This document shows positions 25,450-38,510 of a DNA stretch of 64,000 nucleotides, piece after piece. The stretch is taken from assembly GCF_018139145.2 (NCBI RefSeq), contig NC_059500.1, positions 52,942,663 to 53,006,662 of the forward strand, given 5' to 3'. The first letter of the stretch is position 1. Each line of letters opens with the position of its first letter. The stretch comes from Gymnogyps californianus. Its lineage: Eukaryota > Chordata > Aves > Accipitriformes > Cathartidae. The translations under genes were made by a program, and so were the position numbers. The notes beneath the pieces are model-generated. The model saw only the letters and a list, made by a program, of their open reading frames with translations. It was not told the origin of the DNA and made no database searches.

Positions 25450-28400
25450 AAGGAAGAATAAAAAGGAGGGGTTGCATTGCTTATTTTTCATTCATATAAA
25501 TGATTCTTTTGTGCTGTCAGATCCAATAATGGACTCTAAGCTGCTGCCCACTTCTCCATGATCCCTTCATGAATCAAAGGAAGGAAGCAGACAAGTACAA
25601 AAACACCACAGTCCCTTGGCAGCTTTTGCTACTTAGCAGCTTTTCTCCAGCGAGAAACAATTTGTGCAGGAATATATTGATGTTACCTCTCTCTTTGAAC
25701 ATCTTCACAGGGTCTCTTCTATCTACAGCATCAAGCATGAGTGGTCTGTCTTCAGCCTCAGCGCTTCTCGTAGTCTAATACCACGTTATTGATATGAGAT
25801 ACGTAGGTCAGTAGATCATATCTCTTCCAGGCTGGTCCATGACATATCCTTACCTCACAGTTGCTACATTTTGAAATAAACTTTTTCCTACTTCTTCCCA
25901 CGCTGCTCATCACATGGGGCCAAAGCTTTCCCATAAACATCCATAATGCTGCCTCCTTATCATATTTCAACTATGCTCAGCAACATGCACGTGAAATTTG
26001 CTTATCTTTTCCTGCCCATTAGAAAAAAAACACAAAACACTTTGCGCTGCACATGTGCTGCGACCATTGCCACTCATTGTGTCATTGCTTCCTTGTATTC
26101 TCTCATCTGCCTATATCCATTCGGAGTACTATAAGTCCTTTGAGGCAAGAACAAGCATGTTGCTTTTTGTTTGTACAAAGTCTGAAACAATGAGTCTTCA
26201 GTCTATGACAGTAGGGTAATACAAATAAGCAAATAAATAAGGACAATTTAAGAGATGTGAAAATTCCTTTCTCAAGTTGGCATACCTTTGCTATGGGTGA
26301 CATGAGTAGTGAGTGTCAAAAAGAGAAAAATGTCAGCAAAATAATATTCCATTTCTATGAAATGAGACAGCATAAAATTTCTTTTTTCTTTTACCTTTTT
26401 TAATGCTGAATACTGTATGTTTGGCTACTCTTCCTTTCTGAGGTGTTCCCTGCAGCCCCAGAAGGGTGAAGGTAGTGTGGAAAGAGGACTTGGAATACAT
26501 AGAGGGAGCTGACCTTTTGCATAGGAAATTGCTGTTTTAGCACACTTTTCAGAACAGAACTGAACTAGACTGAAAACACTATTTTTATATTTTGTCTTCA
26601 TCATCTCCTTCAGGACATCAGAGATATACAAATAATTGCTGAAGCTGGAAGTAGGAAAGAGCAATTTCTGCTACTGGGATTATAAGGTGCTTTAAGAATT
26701 CTTTTCCTTTCACAAATTTCAAACCAGCAATTAATTAGCTATATATGGTAATTTCATTTTCTTAACCATTGTCAATATTTGGAAGCTTCTTTTATAGATT
26801 TGTGATTAACTTCTAATTATAAACTAATTACACCGTTCATAGTAATAGAGGATCTTGTGGGTTGACAGAGAATCTATAAACGATGCCCAGGAGACAGGAG
26901 CAGATTTAATACATTCCAGTCTTGTCATCTCCTTTTACTAACCAAGAAAGCCTCAGGACACCTAGTGCTTGATCTTGAGAGCTATTCTTGCCTCCATTAA
27001 GAAACTGAGAACGAATTTCAGCTGCCAGCAAACGACATAGGTGAACTTTCTGCTTCCTTCAAGTTTAGGCAAGGTGATAAGAGAGAAAAAAATGGAACAC
27101 AATGACAGACAGCAGTAGCACAAATGAATAGCTGCTTTATGTTGTACGGAATGGATTCAGTGTGTCTGCCTGAAAAAAGTCATCATTCCCCTTGCCTATT
27201 TCCTAAGAAAATAAAGCTGAAGGTTCAGAAGAACTGGAGATGACATCTCTAGCAAGGGTAGGATTCAATCATATTTTGTGTACTATTTTCCACTTTCTTC
27301 CTTGTTACATCACTTATTTTACCACTGTTGTGTTCCCTTTTACTTTGTAAATATTTCTATCTACTGCTGCTCACTCTCCATTACCCTAGAAAGTTTTGCT
27401 ATCTCTGAAACTTATATTTTGCTTCATGTTTCAATTAGATTAACTATAAATACTGTTGTACTTCGCTGCTCTCATTGCATCAGAATACAAAAGCATTGCC
27501 CTGCAGCAGTGTACGAATGGTTTGCCATTTTGGGCTGTGCAACCGATTTTGTTCATACCTTACATTTGCAAAATGCTAGTGTGATTACAGCCCTCCTCAG
27601 GCTGAAACTGGGTAGTGGATGGTCAAAGGGCAGAGTCAGCAAGGACAGTGAGAAAATCATCTTTGGGAGGGGAAGACCCGAAAGATATTCAATATGTTCC
27701 TCAAAATCTCAGAGGAAGCCTTCTAGTGACTAGGTAATAAGAATGGACCAGGTGTAATAACAGTTTTCATGGACTAGCATGAACACACACTGGGAAGGAC
27801 ATATATAAGGAATATAAGGACATTAAAGAACTGGAGGTTATGTCCAGAGTTCTGGGAAAAAAGGGACAGTCAGAGTGAAACAAACAAACAAACAGACACA
27901 TGCAGAGTTCTACTCTCCATAGCTTGCTCTAGAAATCACATGGTTCCCACAGGATAAACTCCACTGACGTGCAGTGACAAAATTATATACAATGCACACT
28001 AAAGGCAAGTTGGAAGTAAAAGTGACAAGTTAAAGACAAGCGTTTCTGACACAGCTGCTGCTCCTGGTCCAGAGATGTAACAGGGCTCCATCTCTGTGCA
28101 TCTTGCTCACCCTGATTTAGATCAGGGCTGTGCCTTGGATACAGATTAAAATCAAAGGGTACACATATTGTAGGGGTTAGTTTTCAGCCTGGCACTTCAT
28201 CTGTGAGATCTGAAAAAATCCCACATGCCTAATGGGCTAGTCACACTGAGACTTTTACACTTGGCTCATTGCTATGGGATAAAGAACAAATGCCTTGCTC
28301 TTACTTGATAGGGAAAAATGTGGTAAGTCCTGTCTTGGTTGAGACATCACCTGCTCTGCTAACATTTGAGTGAGCACAAATATATCTGATTCACGTTATT

Positions 28401-28723
28401 CTTTCTTCTGTGCTTTGATCACCAACAAAACAATTCACTCCTCTGAGGTATATTATTTTGGCCTTTTTAAAAAAGCAAGCAGATGCTGCTTATCAGTCAC
28501 ATTTAATTTAGATTAGTACTATCTCTTTTTTCTTTTCTCCAGATGTCGAGATGAACAGCTAAACGTGTTTTAAAGAAAAGACAAAAAGTTTTAGTGCCAG
28601 AAAACTAGTTCAAGCGTAGGAGAAAGTACTCGAATGTGCCTGGGAGAAAGAGTAGACTCTGAACACTTTCGGTTCACATTCTTGAATTCTTTGAGTGTAT
28701 TTAATAGTCACATTTGCTAAGCT

Positions 28724-28745
28724 TCTGGGACTGCACAGTCCCAGA
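28724..28745. repeat. Perfect 10-bp inverted repeat
   Basis: Arms TCTGGGACTG and CAGTCCCAGA are separated by CA. The arms are fully complementary and GC-rich, so the hairpin or palindrome is stable. No flanking transposon ends or coding context suggest a function. Confidence 0.6.
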
Positions 28746-30000
28746 GGATTCTTGGCCATCCCAGCCCAAATACTGTACTACCCTCAGCCCACTTTGGTAT
28801 TTCATCTGGTGAGATCACGAGAAGGCAGACACCAAGACATGGGCACTATGAGCTTTTCACCTGCATGGGGCCAAGGGCAAACTCGAACAGGAGACTCATC
28901 CTGTACACTCCACCTGTCAGATTACTCTGTTGTCAACGTATGTCCTACCAGTAGGTCTTTTGGATTCCCTAGCCCCAGCTAAGTTGGCTATTATCACTGT
29001 CACAGTTGTCTGAAAGTAAAAAGACTATTGACCACTCAGGAAAAAACTCAAATGTAACCAGAGGTGTAGAAAGAGATGTATGAAGGGAAGCAGGGAAAAA
29101 AAGATTGGCTTTTATCTGAGGGGGGAAAGAACACTATGTGTATGTACTTTGGCAAAAGGGAGTAATACAACTGGTTAGGCAGAAGAAATGGATAAGTTTT
29201 AAAAATAGTGGAAGTAAAAAGTAATTCTGAAGAGGGAAGTCCTTGATTTTTCATCTCTCTTTGTAATGGCCTTCTGCTGTCTAAAATGGAGCAATTTTTA
29301 AAAGGCTGTTATAGATACAGGTGTCACATATTGTCACAGAGGAATTTGGGCTAGAGAATCTGCAAGAAGAGATCTCAGTGACATAAAATCTAAAATTTAT
29401 TCTCTAAGCAGGATCGGAATAGCAAGCCAGTTGTGATTTCTATTCTCCCACTCAAAGACACACACGCGCATGCTCTGTAAAAAGTGCATTCACAACTATC
29501 GATGTCGTGAGTTCAGCCACAACCAGCAGCAGGGACTTAGGGAAGTCAGGCCCTGACCCCAGTTGCCTGGTACTCCTGAGCCCAGGCTGGCAGATCGGCT
29601 TCCTCATGCATTGCTTCAGCCTTGTGGTCAGTCTTCTGCATGGTGCGGACACCCATGGGTTTGTTACGCTGAGGCACCACTGTCTTCCTTATTTTTTTCT
29701 TTCTAAGTTAGATGGTCTGCATGAGCCACCAAAGGCCTCATTGGTCACATCAGCCCGGGCCACTATCTTTGACTTTCTGCATTACTAACATGAATTAGTG
29801 GTTGTTACCTTTATCATTAGCTGTTCCAAGGATGTCACTTCTTGCAAGAATGTAAAGTTGTTAATATTCAACTGTACTTCTTTGCTTCTCCCCATGTCAG
29901 ACCCAACCATTACAACAAGGCAAGTATAGTCCAGAGCTTTTAGGTGACCTTTCCCCATGACAATTGTCCGTACTTTCCCTTGTTTTCCCTGTGCCTATCA

Positions 30001-30200
30001 AAATCATATAATGTTAGAGATGGGCAGATGTCATCAAAGTCTCACTTGTCTGAGCAGGGCTTTTGGGTAGGCTTCTCCTAGGGACAGATATGTACAGCCT
30101 GTTAAAAACTGTTGTCACACCCATCTATAAATACCTCACATTGTCAGCTCCTCATCCTCTGAGATTATTTCACCATCCTAGTAGTCATGCAAATTGCTCA
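30001..30200 (-). mobile_element. Possible ancient CR1 3' remnant
   Basis: AATCATATAATGTTAGAGATGG followed by GTCATCAAAGTCTCACTTGTC and CAGCCTGTTAAAAACTG resembles an old, diverged CR1 3' end in reverse orientation. The similarity is patchy and could be coincidental. Confidence 0.3.
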
Positions 30201-31227
30201 GTATTTAGAGGGGTGATGAACTGGCAGTTAGCACTTGCCCATAGAGCATTGGCTCAGAGTCAGTTTGCCATAGCTGAGAGAGACAAGATGGGATCTGATT
30301 CAAACTACAGACACTCAGTCAAGATTGAGTGCTGCACCTGTGTCACAAGATAATGTGTGAGGGTAAACCTGGAGAGTAATTAAAGCATAAATCCATCTAA
30401 AAAGTGTCTCTAGAGCTAGATAGACTGCCAGTTTGAACTAACAAAGTATTGGAGAGCACAAGCACCAGTTGGCGTAGTGCACGTATGCAATGCAAGCACC
30501 ATTTCGACACTCTCAATTCTTATTCTTTCAAAGTTTGAAAAATATCTATGCTTCTTCTAACAAAATGTTCGGTATACCCCCATTGATCATCCAAAGCAGC
30601 AGAACTTCAGCTTTCAGTTTTCACCAGTATTATATTTGAAGCATTGCTGTATGCTTCCTTAGGGAACAACTCCCTAGGTCCTAAGAAATCTGGCATTAAG
30701 AATTGTCTATCATTTGCATAATGTGTTCTTTCTCTCTAGACTGAGAAATTACAGCTTCAGAAATCCTGCAGATGTGCCTGTTCCCTGTGACCGTGGAAGA
30801 CAATGAAAGATTTGTGCTTGCCTGATAACTTCCTTTCTTTGGCAGTTCGCTCTTGTAATCTGATCTGCTTAGGAAGTTTCATTGCAATGTTTAAACATAG
30901 ATCTTACTGGCAACTACTTGAAGAGACTTTATCCAAATGGATCATAATGCACTTGTCAACACACAACCACTAGGGAAGAAACTTTGGTTTTTGAATATTT
31001 CGTTCTGGGATCTGCTCTTGCCAAGGATACATTTAAGCCTCAGACACACAGGATAGCTCTGTTTTCTGATATATTACATAGGGGAATAGACAGCCACAAG
31101 TGGCTAAAGTGAAAAAAAATCCAGCAGACAGAGAATTATTTTTCATCTCTAATGTATTCAAATTTGTTTTTCCTGTGAATATCCTCCCAAACTGAAAGAA
31201 GTCTGAAGAGATTGCAGGGTCTGATCA

Positions 31228-31842
31228 CATTGTGGTTTAACTCCAGCCAGCAACTAAGCAACACACAGCCATTCACCCTTCCCCCATCCTAGTGGGATGA
31301 GGAGGTGGATCGGGAAAAAAAACAGTAAAACTTGTGGGTTAAGAGAAGAACAGTTTAATAACGAAAGTAAAATAAAATATAATACTAACTAATAATAATA
31401 AAAATATAATAATAATAATAACAATAATAATAATAGTAAAGAAAAGGAATATAACAAAAAAAAAAAAGGAGAAATAAAACCCAAGAAAAGACAAGTGATG
31501 CACAATGCAATTGCTCACCACCGCTGACCGATGCCAGAGCTGCCATCCACCCCTGCCGGCCAGCTGCCACCTGTTTGTATCCTGAGCATGACATTCTATA
31601 GTACGGAATACCCCTTTGGCTAGTTCAGGTCAGCTGCCCCGGCTCTGCTCCCTCCCAGCTTCTTGCACACCTGCTTGCTGGCAGAGCATGGGAAACTGAA
31701 AAGTCCTTGGCTTAAGATAAGCGCTACTTAGCAACAACTAAAACATCAGCATGTTATCAACATTATTCTCACACTAAATCCAAGCCACACTGTGCCAGCT
31801 ACTAAGAAGAAAATTAACTCTATCCCAGCCAAAACCAGGACA
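31228..31842 (-). mobile_element. Solo LTR, same family as 22380-22998 (copy 2)
   Basis: A 615-bp LTR on the minus strand. It is flanked by GATCA at 31223-31227 and 31843-31847, a perfect 5-bp target duplication. The right end reads AAACCAGGACA, the reverse of the family start TGTCCTGGTTT. The left end CATTGTGGTTTAAC is the mutated reverse of GTTAAACCACGACA. Shared internal landmarks include GCAAGCAGGTGTGCAAGAAG and the AAT-rich tract. The TATA site is degraded and the terminal dinucleotide has mutated. No internal viral sequence is present. Confidence 0.94.
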
Positions 31843-31847
31843 GATCA

Positions 31848-32329
31848 ACAGTGATCCACTTGCTTATAATAGGATATTGCATGTGTTGACATTAGAATCA
31901 GCAATAATATATGAACTGCAAATCAGTGGGACAAAAATTCCTACATTAATGAAATGTACAAGTGGTATCATGAAAAAAAAGTAAAAGCTAGTATTAAAGA
32001 AAAATACTATAAGCAGCTGGCTAAGAAAAATCCAGTTTAGGACAAAGTGAAAGCTAGTCAAAGGAGATGCCTATGTTGACGTGAGCAAACCTGGATATAC
32101 TAAAAAAGCCAATGAGAGGTATATTTTTAAGGTTCCACTGCCGAAGATCATGCCTCAGACCAGAGATGTGGTCCTAACAAAGTATTCTGTTTCTGACACT
32201 GGGCAATATCATATGCTTAACGCCAAATGAGAGAGTAAAGGCAACATGTACTGACAGTGCCCCAGTAACACTACCCATCTTCCAGTAATCTGTAACACAG
32301 AGATTTTTGATGCAGAAATGATGTCATGG
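31848..32329. other. Unique noncoding DNA
   Basis: No feature recognised between the LTR and the next old CR1 remnant. Confidence 0.5.
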
Positions 32330-32540
32330 TGCTTGACAGCCCTCTTTGATTTTTTCATTTGGGAATTTATCTAAAAGCTTTGTGTACCTATAGAGGCCTT
32401 GAGCAACCTAAATACCCTGTGACAGCAAAGTCCACAGTCTAACTGCCTCCTGTTGGAAAGGGTGATCCTTTTGTGTGTTTCCAGCCTGCCACCTGAAAGT
32501 CGTGCTTGCTACTTGTTTCCTGTATGGTGAAGGAAGTACA
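32330..32540 (-). mobile_element. Ancient CR1 3' region remnant
   Basis: CTCTTTGATTTTTTCATTTG, then GGCCTTGAGCAACC, then CTGTGACAGCAAAGTCCACA and GTCTAACTGCCTCC follow the reversed pattern of old amniote CR1 3' regions (block: fails to settle under fire, i.e. 'cctgtggcagtgagttccacagtctaac'-like). It is highly diverged, shorter than the younger copies and has no open frame. The match is from memory. Confidence 0.5.
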
Positions 32541-35500
32541 ATAGGATGGTAGGGCAGGAAGGGAAATTGCAACAGAATCGAGTGCCAAGGCAGAGATTAA
32601 AGTGAACTCTGCAATCACATGCTTTGGATACATGTGATTTATGCATCTAAAGCCCATGCTTTCATCTTAACACCTGTATTTGCACTCATTGAGAAAGTTT
32701 GAGAAGTGAAACTGAGAGATTTCACATGAAGAGACAATGAGAAGGAAGTTTCAGGAACATTTGTTGGCTGAAGTGTAGCTATCTGCTTAAAACATTCCTC
32801 AGATCAAATTCCTATTGGCAGAGGATAGCGGGCTGAGAGACAGGCTGTTCGGGAAATGACTAAGCAGCAATGGCAAACTAAACTGCAAAATGTGATTAAC
32901 CCTGAATGCCCTTACACAATGATACAGAGAAATGCAAGATACAACTGATTTATTGCAATGGAATTACAGATATAAATTACATAAAACCCAAGGAAAATTT
33001 CTATACTGTGATAATCACCATATCCCAAAGAATGCCTGGGGTTCCTAGCTTTTGTTATATTCCAGTGTCTATGGGAACAGCATTTGAAATTATTCTGTAG
33101 AAATTGGTGTTATTGTGACAAACAAGGAAACTCAGTACCTCAAAGTTTTGTTTAATGGTATGAGATCTTTATATCCTGTTTGGCTGTAAACAGTGGAGAT
33201 ACAGTGCCCAGATGTGTAAATATATTGGGTGAGCATCTCAGGGCACTGTGCTAAATAAAGTGATCTACTTTAGTGAACCCTAACACTGACAGGATGAGAG
33301 AGTACAACAACAATTTTGTCTTCTGAGGAAATCTGAAGGAAATTATAGACCATGAAAAAACATGCTCAGGACATACGGAGTCAAGAGTTACCAATTTATC
33401 AATCACACACTTCCACTGATTAATGAGAGTTTCCTGAGAAATCCTAAGATATGTACACACAAGTGTCGCTTGATTCATTTTCTGTCATATTCTGAAACAA
33501 AAGAAAGACTTCAACTAGTATGAACAAATTATAATTTAATTTCATCCTTGTGACTCCGAAAATTAACTTTTAATTTCCATTTTTCAATGATGTATAGTAT
33601 TTGCCCATGTAAATAGTGCTAATGAATGTTGTTAAACAGCCTTTCGATATTCAGTTCACCTGTTCATCAGGGACACATACATTCGATTTGAGGAAAGTAA
33701 AATATAGTTCATTTCTGTATTAGCATTATCAGCATAGCAGTATGGGGTGTATATTTTGAACCTGGGCTAATCATTCCTGTTATGGCTTGCATTAGTTGTT
33801 TTTCAATGGACAAATTCAATCTGTTGATTTCAGAAACTATTCTTCACACCGTCTAGGTAGATAAGGATGCATACAAATTCAAAATACTCAACATAGCGCA
33901 GTGAAATCCTTACTCTGTTTCTAAATAGTCCAGTCAGATGTCACCACTATGTTACAGACAAGGTTCCTGTGGACATACAGAGGAATTCAAAACAGGGCAT
34001 AGGCAAACTATGAGGGTTCCCAAAAGATGGTCAGTAATAAATGGTTTATTCATTTTAAATGAAAAAAACCCATAATTTAAGCAAAATTGCACAATATTTT
34101 TTAACCAGAAGACCTTGTAACACAAACCTTTAAAGTCCCATCCCTTGAATGAGGAGCTCAAATCTGCTGAAATAAAGGTTCCATTGCTCAGATGATGTCC
34201 TATTCAGCAAATTGGAAACAGCTAGCAGAAAGAAGCTTTGGTGAGATAATCCTGTGAGCTACCAAGGACACGTACATGTCAGTAGCTTCAGGTCTCAGAA
34301 TCAAGAGCTTGCAAGACAAATATCAATTTATTTTTAACAAAATAGAATTCCTGATATCTTGAGAGAAAATTATTCATCTCAGTATTTTCAGATACTTATG
34401 ATTCTTTTGGATGAATACTAGGGTTGGGTTTGGGGATGTTCTTGGAGACATCCAAATCCGAAGAAAATTATTAATATGGAATTTATGTTGTTACTGTGTG
34501 CTGTTGAATTTCCTTGCATTCCATTCCTGTAGGAGTTTACTGTGGTGTTACAGAAAGTAAATGTTTGGAAAGTATTCATATGGAATATCAGTAAAACTTC
34601 TGCTCTATGTTAGACAAATATTCTTCCAAGGTTATTACTTGTCAGTGCATTGTTAAAAGCTAGAAAAATCTACCAGTATAAGAGGGGGGGAAAAGAAGAT
34701 ATTAATGAGATACTGAGGAAAAGTTAATATTTATTTCTTTAACCCTGTAAATGTGCATGGTGTTTAAAAAATTGAAACTCAAGCTCTCTGGGCTGGGGAC
34801 TTCACATAATTTTGTGTTTTCCCATTGCTTAGCATGATGTTAGGCATTGATTGGTCTACAGCTATGACCACATAGGTCAGATAATACTAATATAAATGAC
34901 AGCATGGCTGGACTAGACTCTTCTTGTCGTATAGCACATTTCTTAAAAGTGTGGGAAGTTAGTTTAAGACATCAGTAAATTCAAAAGGTAAATTTTCCAC
35001 TGCACAGTGGATTTTATGCTCAGGTTGTTCAGAACCATAGCATTTCTTTGCAATGTTAATCACCAGTGAGCTTTATTTACAAACTAAAGTTTATATTTCA
35101 GTTCCAAAGTCAATGGGACTTGTATATCTTTCCCCATAATGTTGTGATTCTCTTGCTATTTGACTCAGGTATTTCCGAAGCAACAGCTGTAAATACAGCA
35201 TATCTCCTAATTCGTGGATTCTAGCTGGCTAATGTTTTTCCTCTCCTTTCACCGTACACACACTTAGCAAAGGTTGCACTGCCTTTCAGTTAAAACAGAG
35301 GCCTGCCATGGCTCTGCTATATTGACTTGTGGTAGGTATTTTTTTGTTGTTGCCATTTTTGGTTCCTATTGTGAAGAAATGTGACAGGTTTTTTTCATTT
35401 CTTTTCATTTTGGCACAGAACTGAAACACACAAAACAGTTACTTTCATTAGCTTAAAACTGATAGCTAATAGTCAAATCGAATACATTCTTATATTCTTC

Positions 35501-36909
35501 ATATACAGTGCAGAAAGAGCACTATTCCACCACATACTGATCTATATAGAGGCTTAAAGAGAATTCTACCATATCTGTTTGCCTTAGGTGTAACCAGTTT
35601 GGCAGAAAAGATATACATATACATGTACAAACAGAGCATGTTTTCTCAAACTTATTCCAGAGCTTGGTCTTCCAAACACAGGAAAGATATCACCTGACAA
35701 TAAATTCAATGTACATGTAGTCCAAGGACCTCAAAGATATTACTAAAAGTAATTTGTTAATATTAATAAATTTGCTGTTTATTAACTAAGGACAATAGAA
35801 AAGAATCTAGATCTGAGAAATCTGCCATGATTTCTATCTATCTATCACAAATACACATTTTAAAATATTTTTTTATTTTAATTTTCCCAACTGGGTATAT
35901 ATTTTGCTCCTTATGAAAAGACAGACTAATAAGGTGGAGATTGTATTTGAAAACTTAATGTAGCATTTTAAGTGTTTATATTTATCCGTGGAACTGACAT
36001 TATTCAAAGAGCTGTGATACTTAGCTTTCCAAGTACATAAAGCTCCTGCACTAGCCATGAGAACTCACGAATATTGGAACGCAAATCTGTTTCCGGTCCA
36101 GGACTAAGTTTTGTCCAACCTGGGTGCAGTCCAGTGTAATTTTGATGCAGGAAGGAAAACATTCCTCTAGGAATTTTATTTAAAGAGTGACAGCTGTTTG
36201 AGGATACTTAGGGGCTTAGAATGTCAAAACAAATCCTAGGAGAGCTGGATTAGTGAGCAGAGGACAGGTTAGCAAGTCCAAGGTACACAGTGAATACATG
36301 ATTTCATGTGGTTCTGAAATTTCTTACATGGATTTTACACCTGGACATGTGCTGTCCACTTGCACATGTGTAGAATATATTTTTAGGCAGTGAACATTTG
36401 CTTTATCTTTTATCTTTCATATGTTTTTCGTATCCAAGTTATCTTACTCTCCTCATGCCACATTTTTGGTACCCTTTTAGTTGTCACCTTGATGACAAGC
36501 ATCTCCAATATTCCTGCAAAATGAATGTATTATAATGACCCAATTAATAGGAAATCACTGCACAGACTAGATATTGTTAAATTAATCTTTTAATGTATGC
36601 CTTTCAAAGTTTTATGTAGTTTTTATACATACATCAGTACTTTGGAGAATGAAGCAAGAAGAAAGGGACACAATGTTATTGTCAGTCAATATTCTGTTAA
36701 AAAGAATCTGTACTGAAGCTTTTCTAACTGTAGAATCATTATCTTATTTTGTACGTACAATTTTCATGAGGTAGCCCTGTGAAATTCATGATAAGTGTAT
36801 GCACATATACACTGCTTCTGTGACATATGAACTAGAGCTGGAAGAATTCAATGAGGAAAAAACTGAGATAATTAGGAAATATTAATTAATTTTATCATAC
36901 GATATTTAG
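32541..36909. other. Unique noncoding DNA
   Basis: No gene or transposon recognised. It is AT-rich, with stops in all frames and open frames under 80 codons. Confidence 0.55.
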
Positions 36910-37475
36910 TGAACTGGGTGATGCTCACCAAAGCCATTAAAGATTATGTTCAGAATGTGTAAAGACTGACAGGTTTGAAGTCTGAAGAAAAACAAATACA
37001 GTTCCTATCTTTCAAAAAAGAGTAAAGGGAAGTGATGAAATGACAGATTCATCATTCCAGCTTCAGAACCCAGAAAAATATGGGGGGAAATTGAGAAAAG
37101 TCTTATGGTAAATGCTTGAAAGATAACAACGGATGAACCATGACGTATACAGATTCATCAAAAACATGGGCTTTCAAAACCACTCAAGTTTCTCAAAGTG
37201 CAGCAGGCCTTTTTCATAGACAAATAGGAGAAATTGTTGGTAAAATACATCTTGACTTTAGTAAAATTTTTTTGACCCTATTTTCCTTGCTATATTTTCA
37301 TACAGCTTGGTCTGTTTATATATATCGTTTTGTGTTTGACAACATGTCTGGAAAATCATAACAATGTCAAAATTAAAAGATACACTGCATGGGTTACCTG
37401 TCCTGGGTCTGGACCTGTTCAGTATTTTATGAATGATATCTGTGGTGTAATACTAAAGATATGCTTATTTAATTC
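36910..37475 (+). mobile_element. Ancient CR1 (CR1-C), 5' part, left of inserted LTR
   Basis: An old plus-strand CR1. Recognisable ORF2 blocks are CAGTTCCTATCTTTCAAAAA, the segment around CTTGAAAGATAAC, HLDFSKIFLTLFSLLY near 37250 (family LDFSKAFDTVSHSIL) and CCTGTCCTGGGTCTGG at 37396 (family GSVLGPVLFNIF). Frames are full of stops, and divergence is far greater than in CR1-B. The element is cut at AATTC (37471-37475) by an LTR and continues at 38511. Confidence 0.8.
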
Positions 37476-38510
37476 TGTGGTGTGTTGACCTTGGCTGCAC
37501 AGCAGGTGCCCACCAAACCTTTCTATCACTCTCTCTCTTCATCTTGACAGGGGAAAAAAATATGATGCAAGGCTTGTGGGTCAAGATAAGGACAAGGAGA
37601 GATCACTCACTAATTACTGTCACGGGCAAAAGAGACTCAACTTGGAGAATTTAATTTAATTTTTGCCAATCAAATCAGAGTAGGATAATGAGAAACAAAA
37701 CCAAATCCTAAAACACCTTCCCCCCACCACTCTCTTCTTTATGGGCTCAATTTCACTCTTGATTTTCTCTACCTCCTCCTCCCGAGTGGTGCAGGGGGAC
37801 AGGGAATGGTGGTTGCGGTCAGTTCATCACACATTGTCTCTGCTGCTCCTCCCTCCTCACACCCTTCCCCTGCTCCAGCGTGGCGTCCCTCCAATTGGAG
37901 ACAGTCCTCCACAAATTACTCCAATGTGGGTCCTTCCTATGGGCTACAGTTCTTCACAAACTGTTCCAGCATGGGTCCCTTCCATGGGGTGCAGTCCTTC
38001 AAGAAGAGGCTGCTCCAGTGTGGGTCCCCTGTGGCGTCACAGCCTCCTTCAGGGGCATCCACCTGCTCTGGCGTGGGGTCCTCCATGGGCTGCAGGTAGA
38101 TATCTGCTCCACCGTGGACCTCCATGGGCTACAGGGGGACAGCCTGCCTCACCATGGCCTTCACCACGGTCTTCACCACGGGCTGCAGGGGTATCTCTGC
38201 TCTGGTGCCTGGAGCACCTCCTCCCCCTCCTTCTGCACTGACCTTGGTGTCTGCAGAGTTGTTTCTCTCGTATATTCTCAATCATCTCTTCCAGCTGCTG
38301 TTGTGCAGCATTTTTTTCCCCTTCTTAAATATGTTATCACAGAGGCGCTACCACCGCCAGTGATTGGCTCAGCCTTGGCCAGCGGCGGGTCCATCTTAGA
38401 GCCAGCTGGCATTGGCTCTATCACACATAGGGGAAGCTTCTAGCAGCTTCTCACAGAATCCACCCCTGTAGCCCCCTGCTACCAAAACCTTGCCACGCAA
38501 ACCCAATACG
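37476..38510 (-). mobile_element. GC-rich solo LTR of a second avian ERV family
   Basis: A 1,035-bp LTR on the minus strand. The right end is the reverse of TGTATTGGGTTTGCGTGGC (final base changed) and the left end reads TGTGGTGTGTTGACC. AATTC at 37471-37475 and 38511-38515 is a perfect 5-bp target duplication. No internal viral genes are present. A TATA-like ATATTTAAG lies on the minus strand at about 38325-38333, roughly 180 bp from the LTR start. The middle contains GC-rich tandem modules. Open frames of 166 and 187 codons on the opposite strand come from these modules and are not genes. Confidence 0.93.
37872..38200. repeat. GC-rich minisatellite-like modules inside the LTR
   Basis: About six imperfect modules of roughly 42-53 bp, each starting with a form of CTCCAGCGTGGGTCC and containing CCATGGGCTGCAG. 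Starts are near 37872, 37917, 37963, 38011, 38064 and 38106. The minus strand is G-rich. This arrangement belongs to the LTR family rather than to this locus. Confidence 0.85.

Larger units (their letters stand above)
24391..31222. other. Unique noncoding DNA with minor simple repeats
   Basis: No gene recognised. A 151-codon open frame at 27278-27733 is rich in Leu, Ser and Ile, has no recognisable domain and shows no splice signals at its ends. A GC-richer patch at 29450-29770 has short open frames on both strands but nothing recognisable. Simple repeats: a C-rich run at 25379-25395, an AC repeat at 25426-25449 and an AAAC run near 27880. Confidence 0.5.

Noticed and set aside
27278..27733. 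A 151-codon plus-strand open frame
   Set aside because: No motif, low-complexity hydrophobic start and no splice signals or repeats supporting coding use. It is compatible with chance.
29452..29788. GC-richer patch with open frames on both strands
   Set aside because: No family resemblance, no clear splice sites, and both strands open equally, which indicates composition rather than coding.
37741..38443. Overlapping open frames of 166 and 187 codons, rich in Ser, Leu, Gly and Trp
   Set aside because: They lie wholly inside the GC-rich LTR, on the strand opposite to its transcription, and are produced by the tandem modules with few AT-rich stops.
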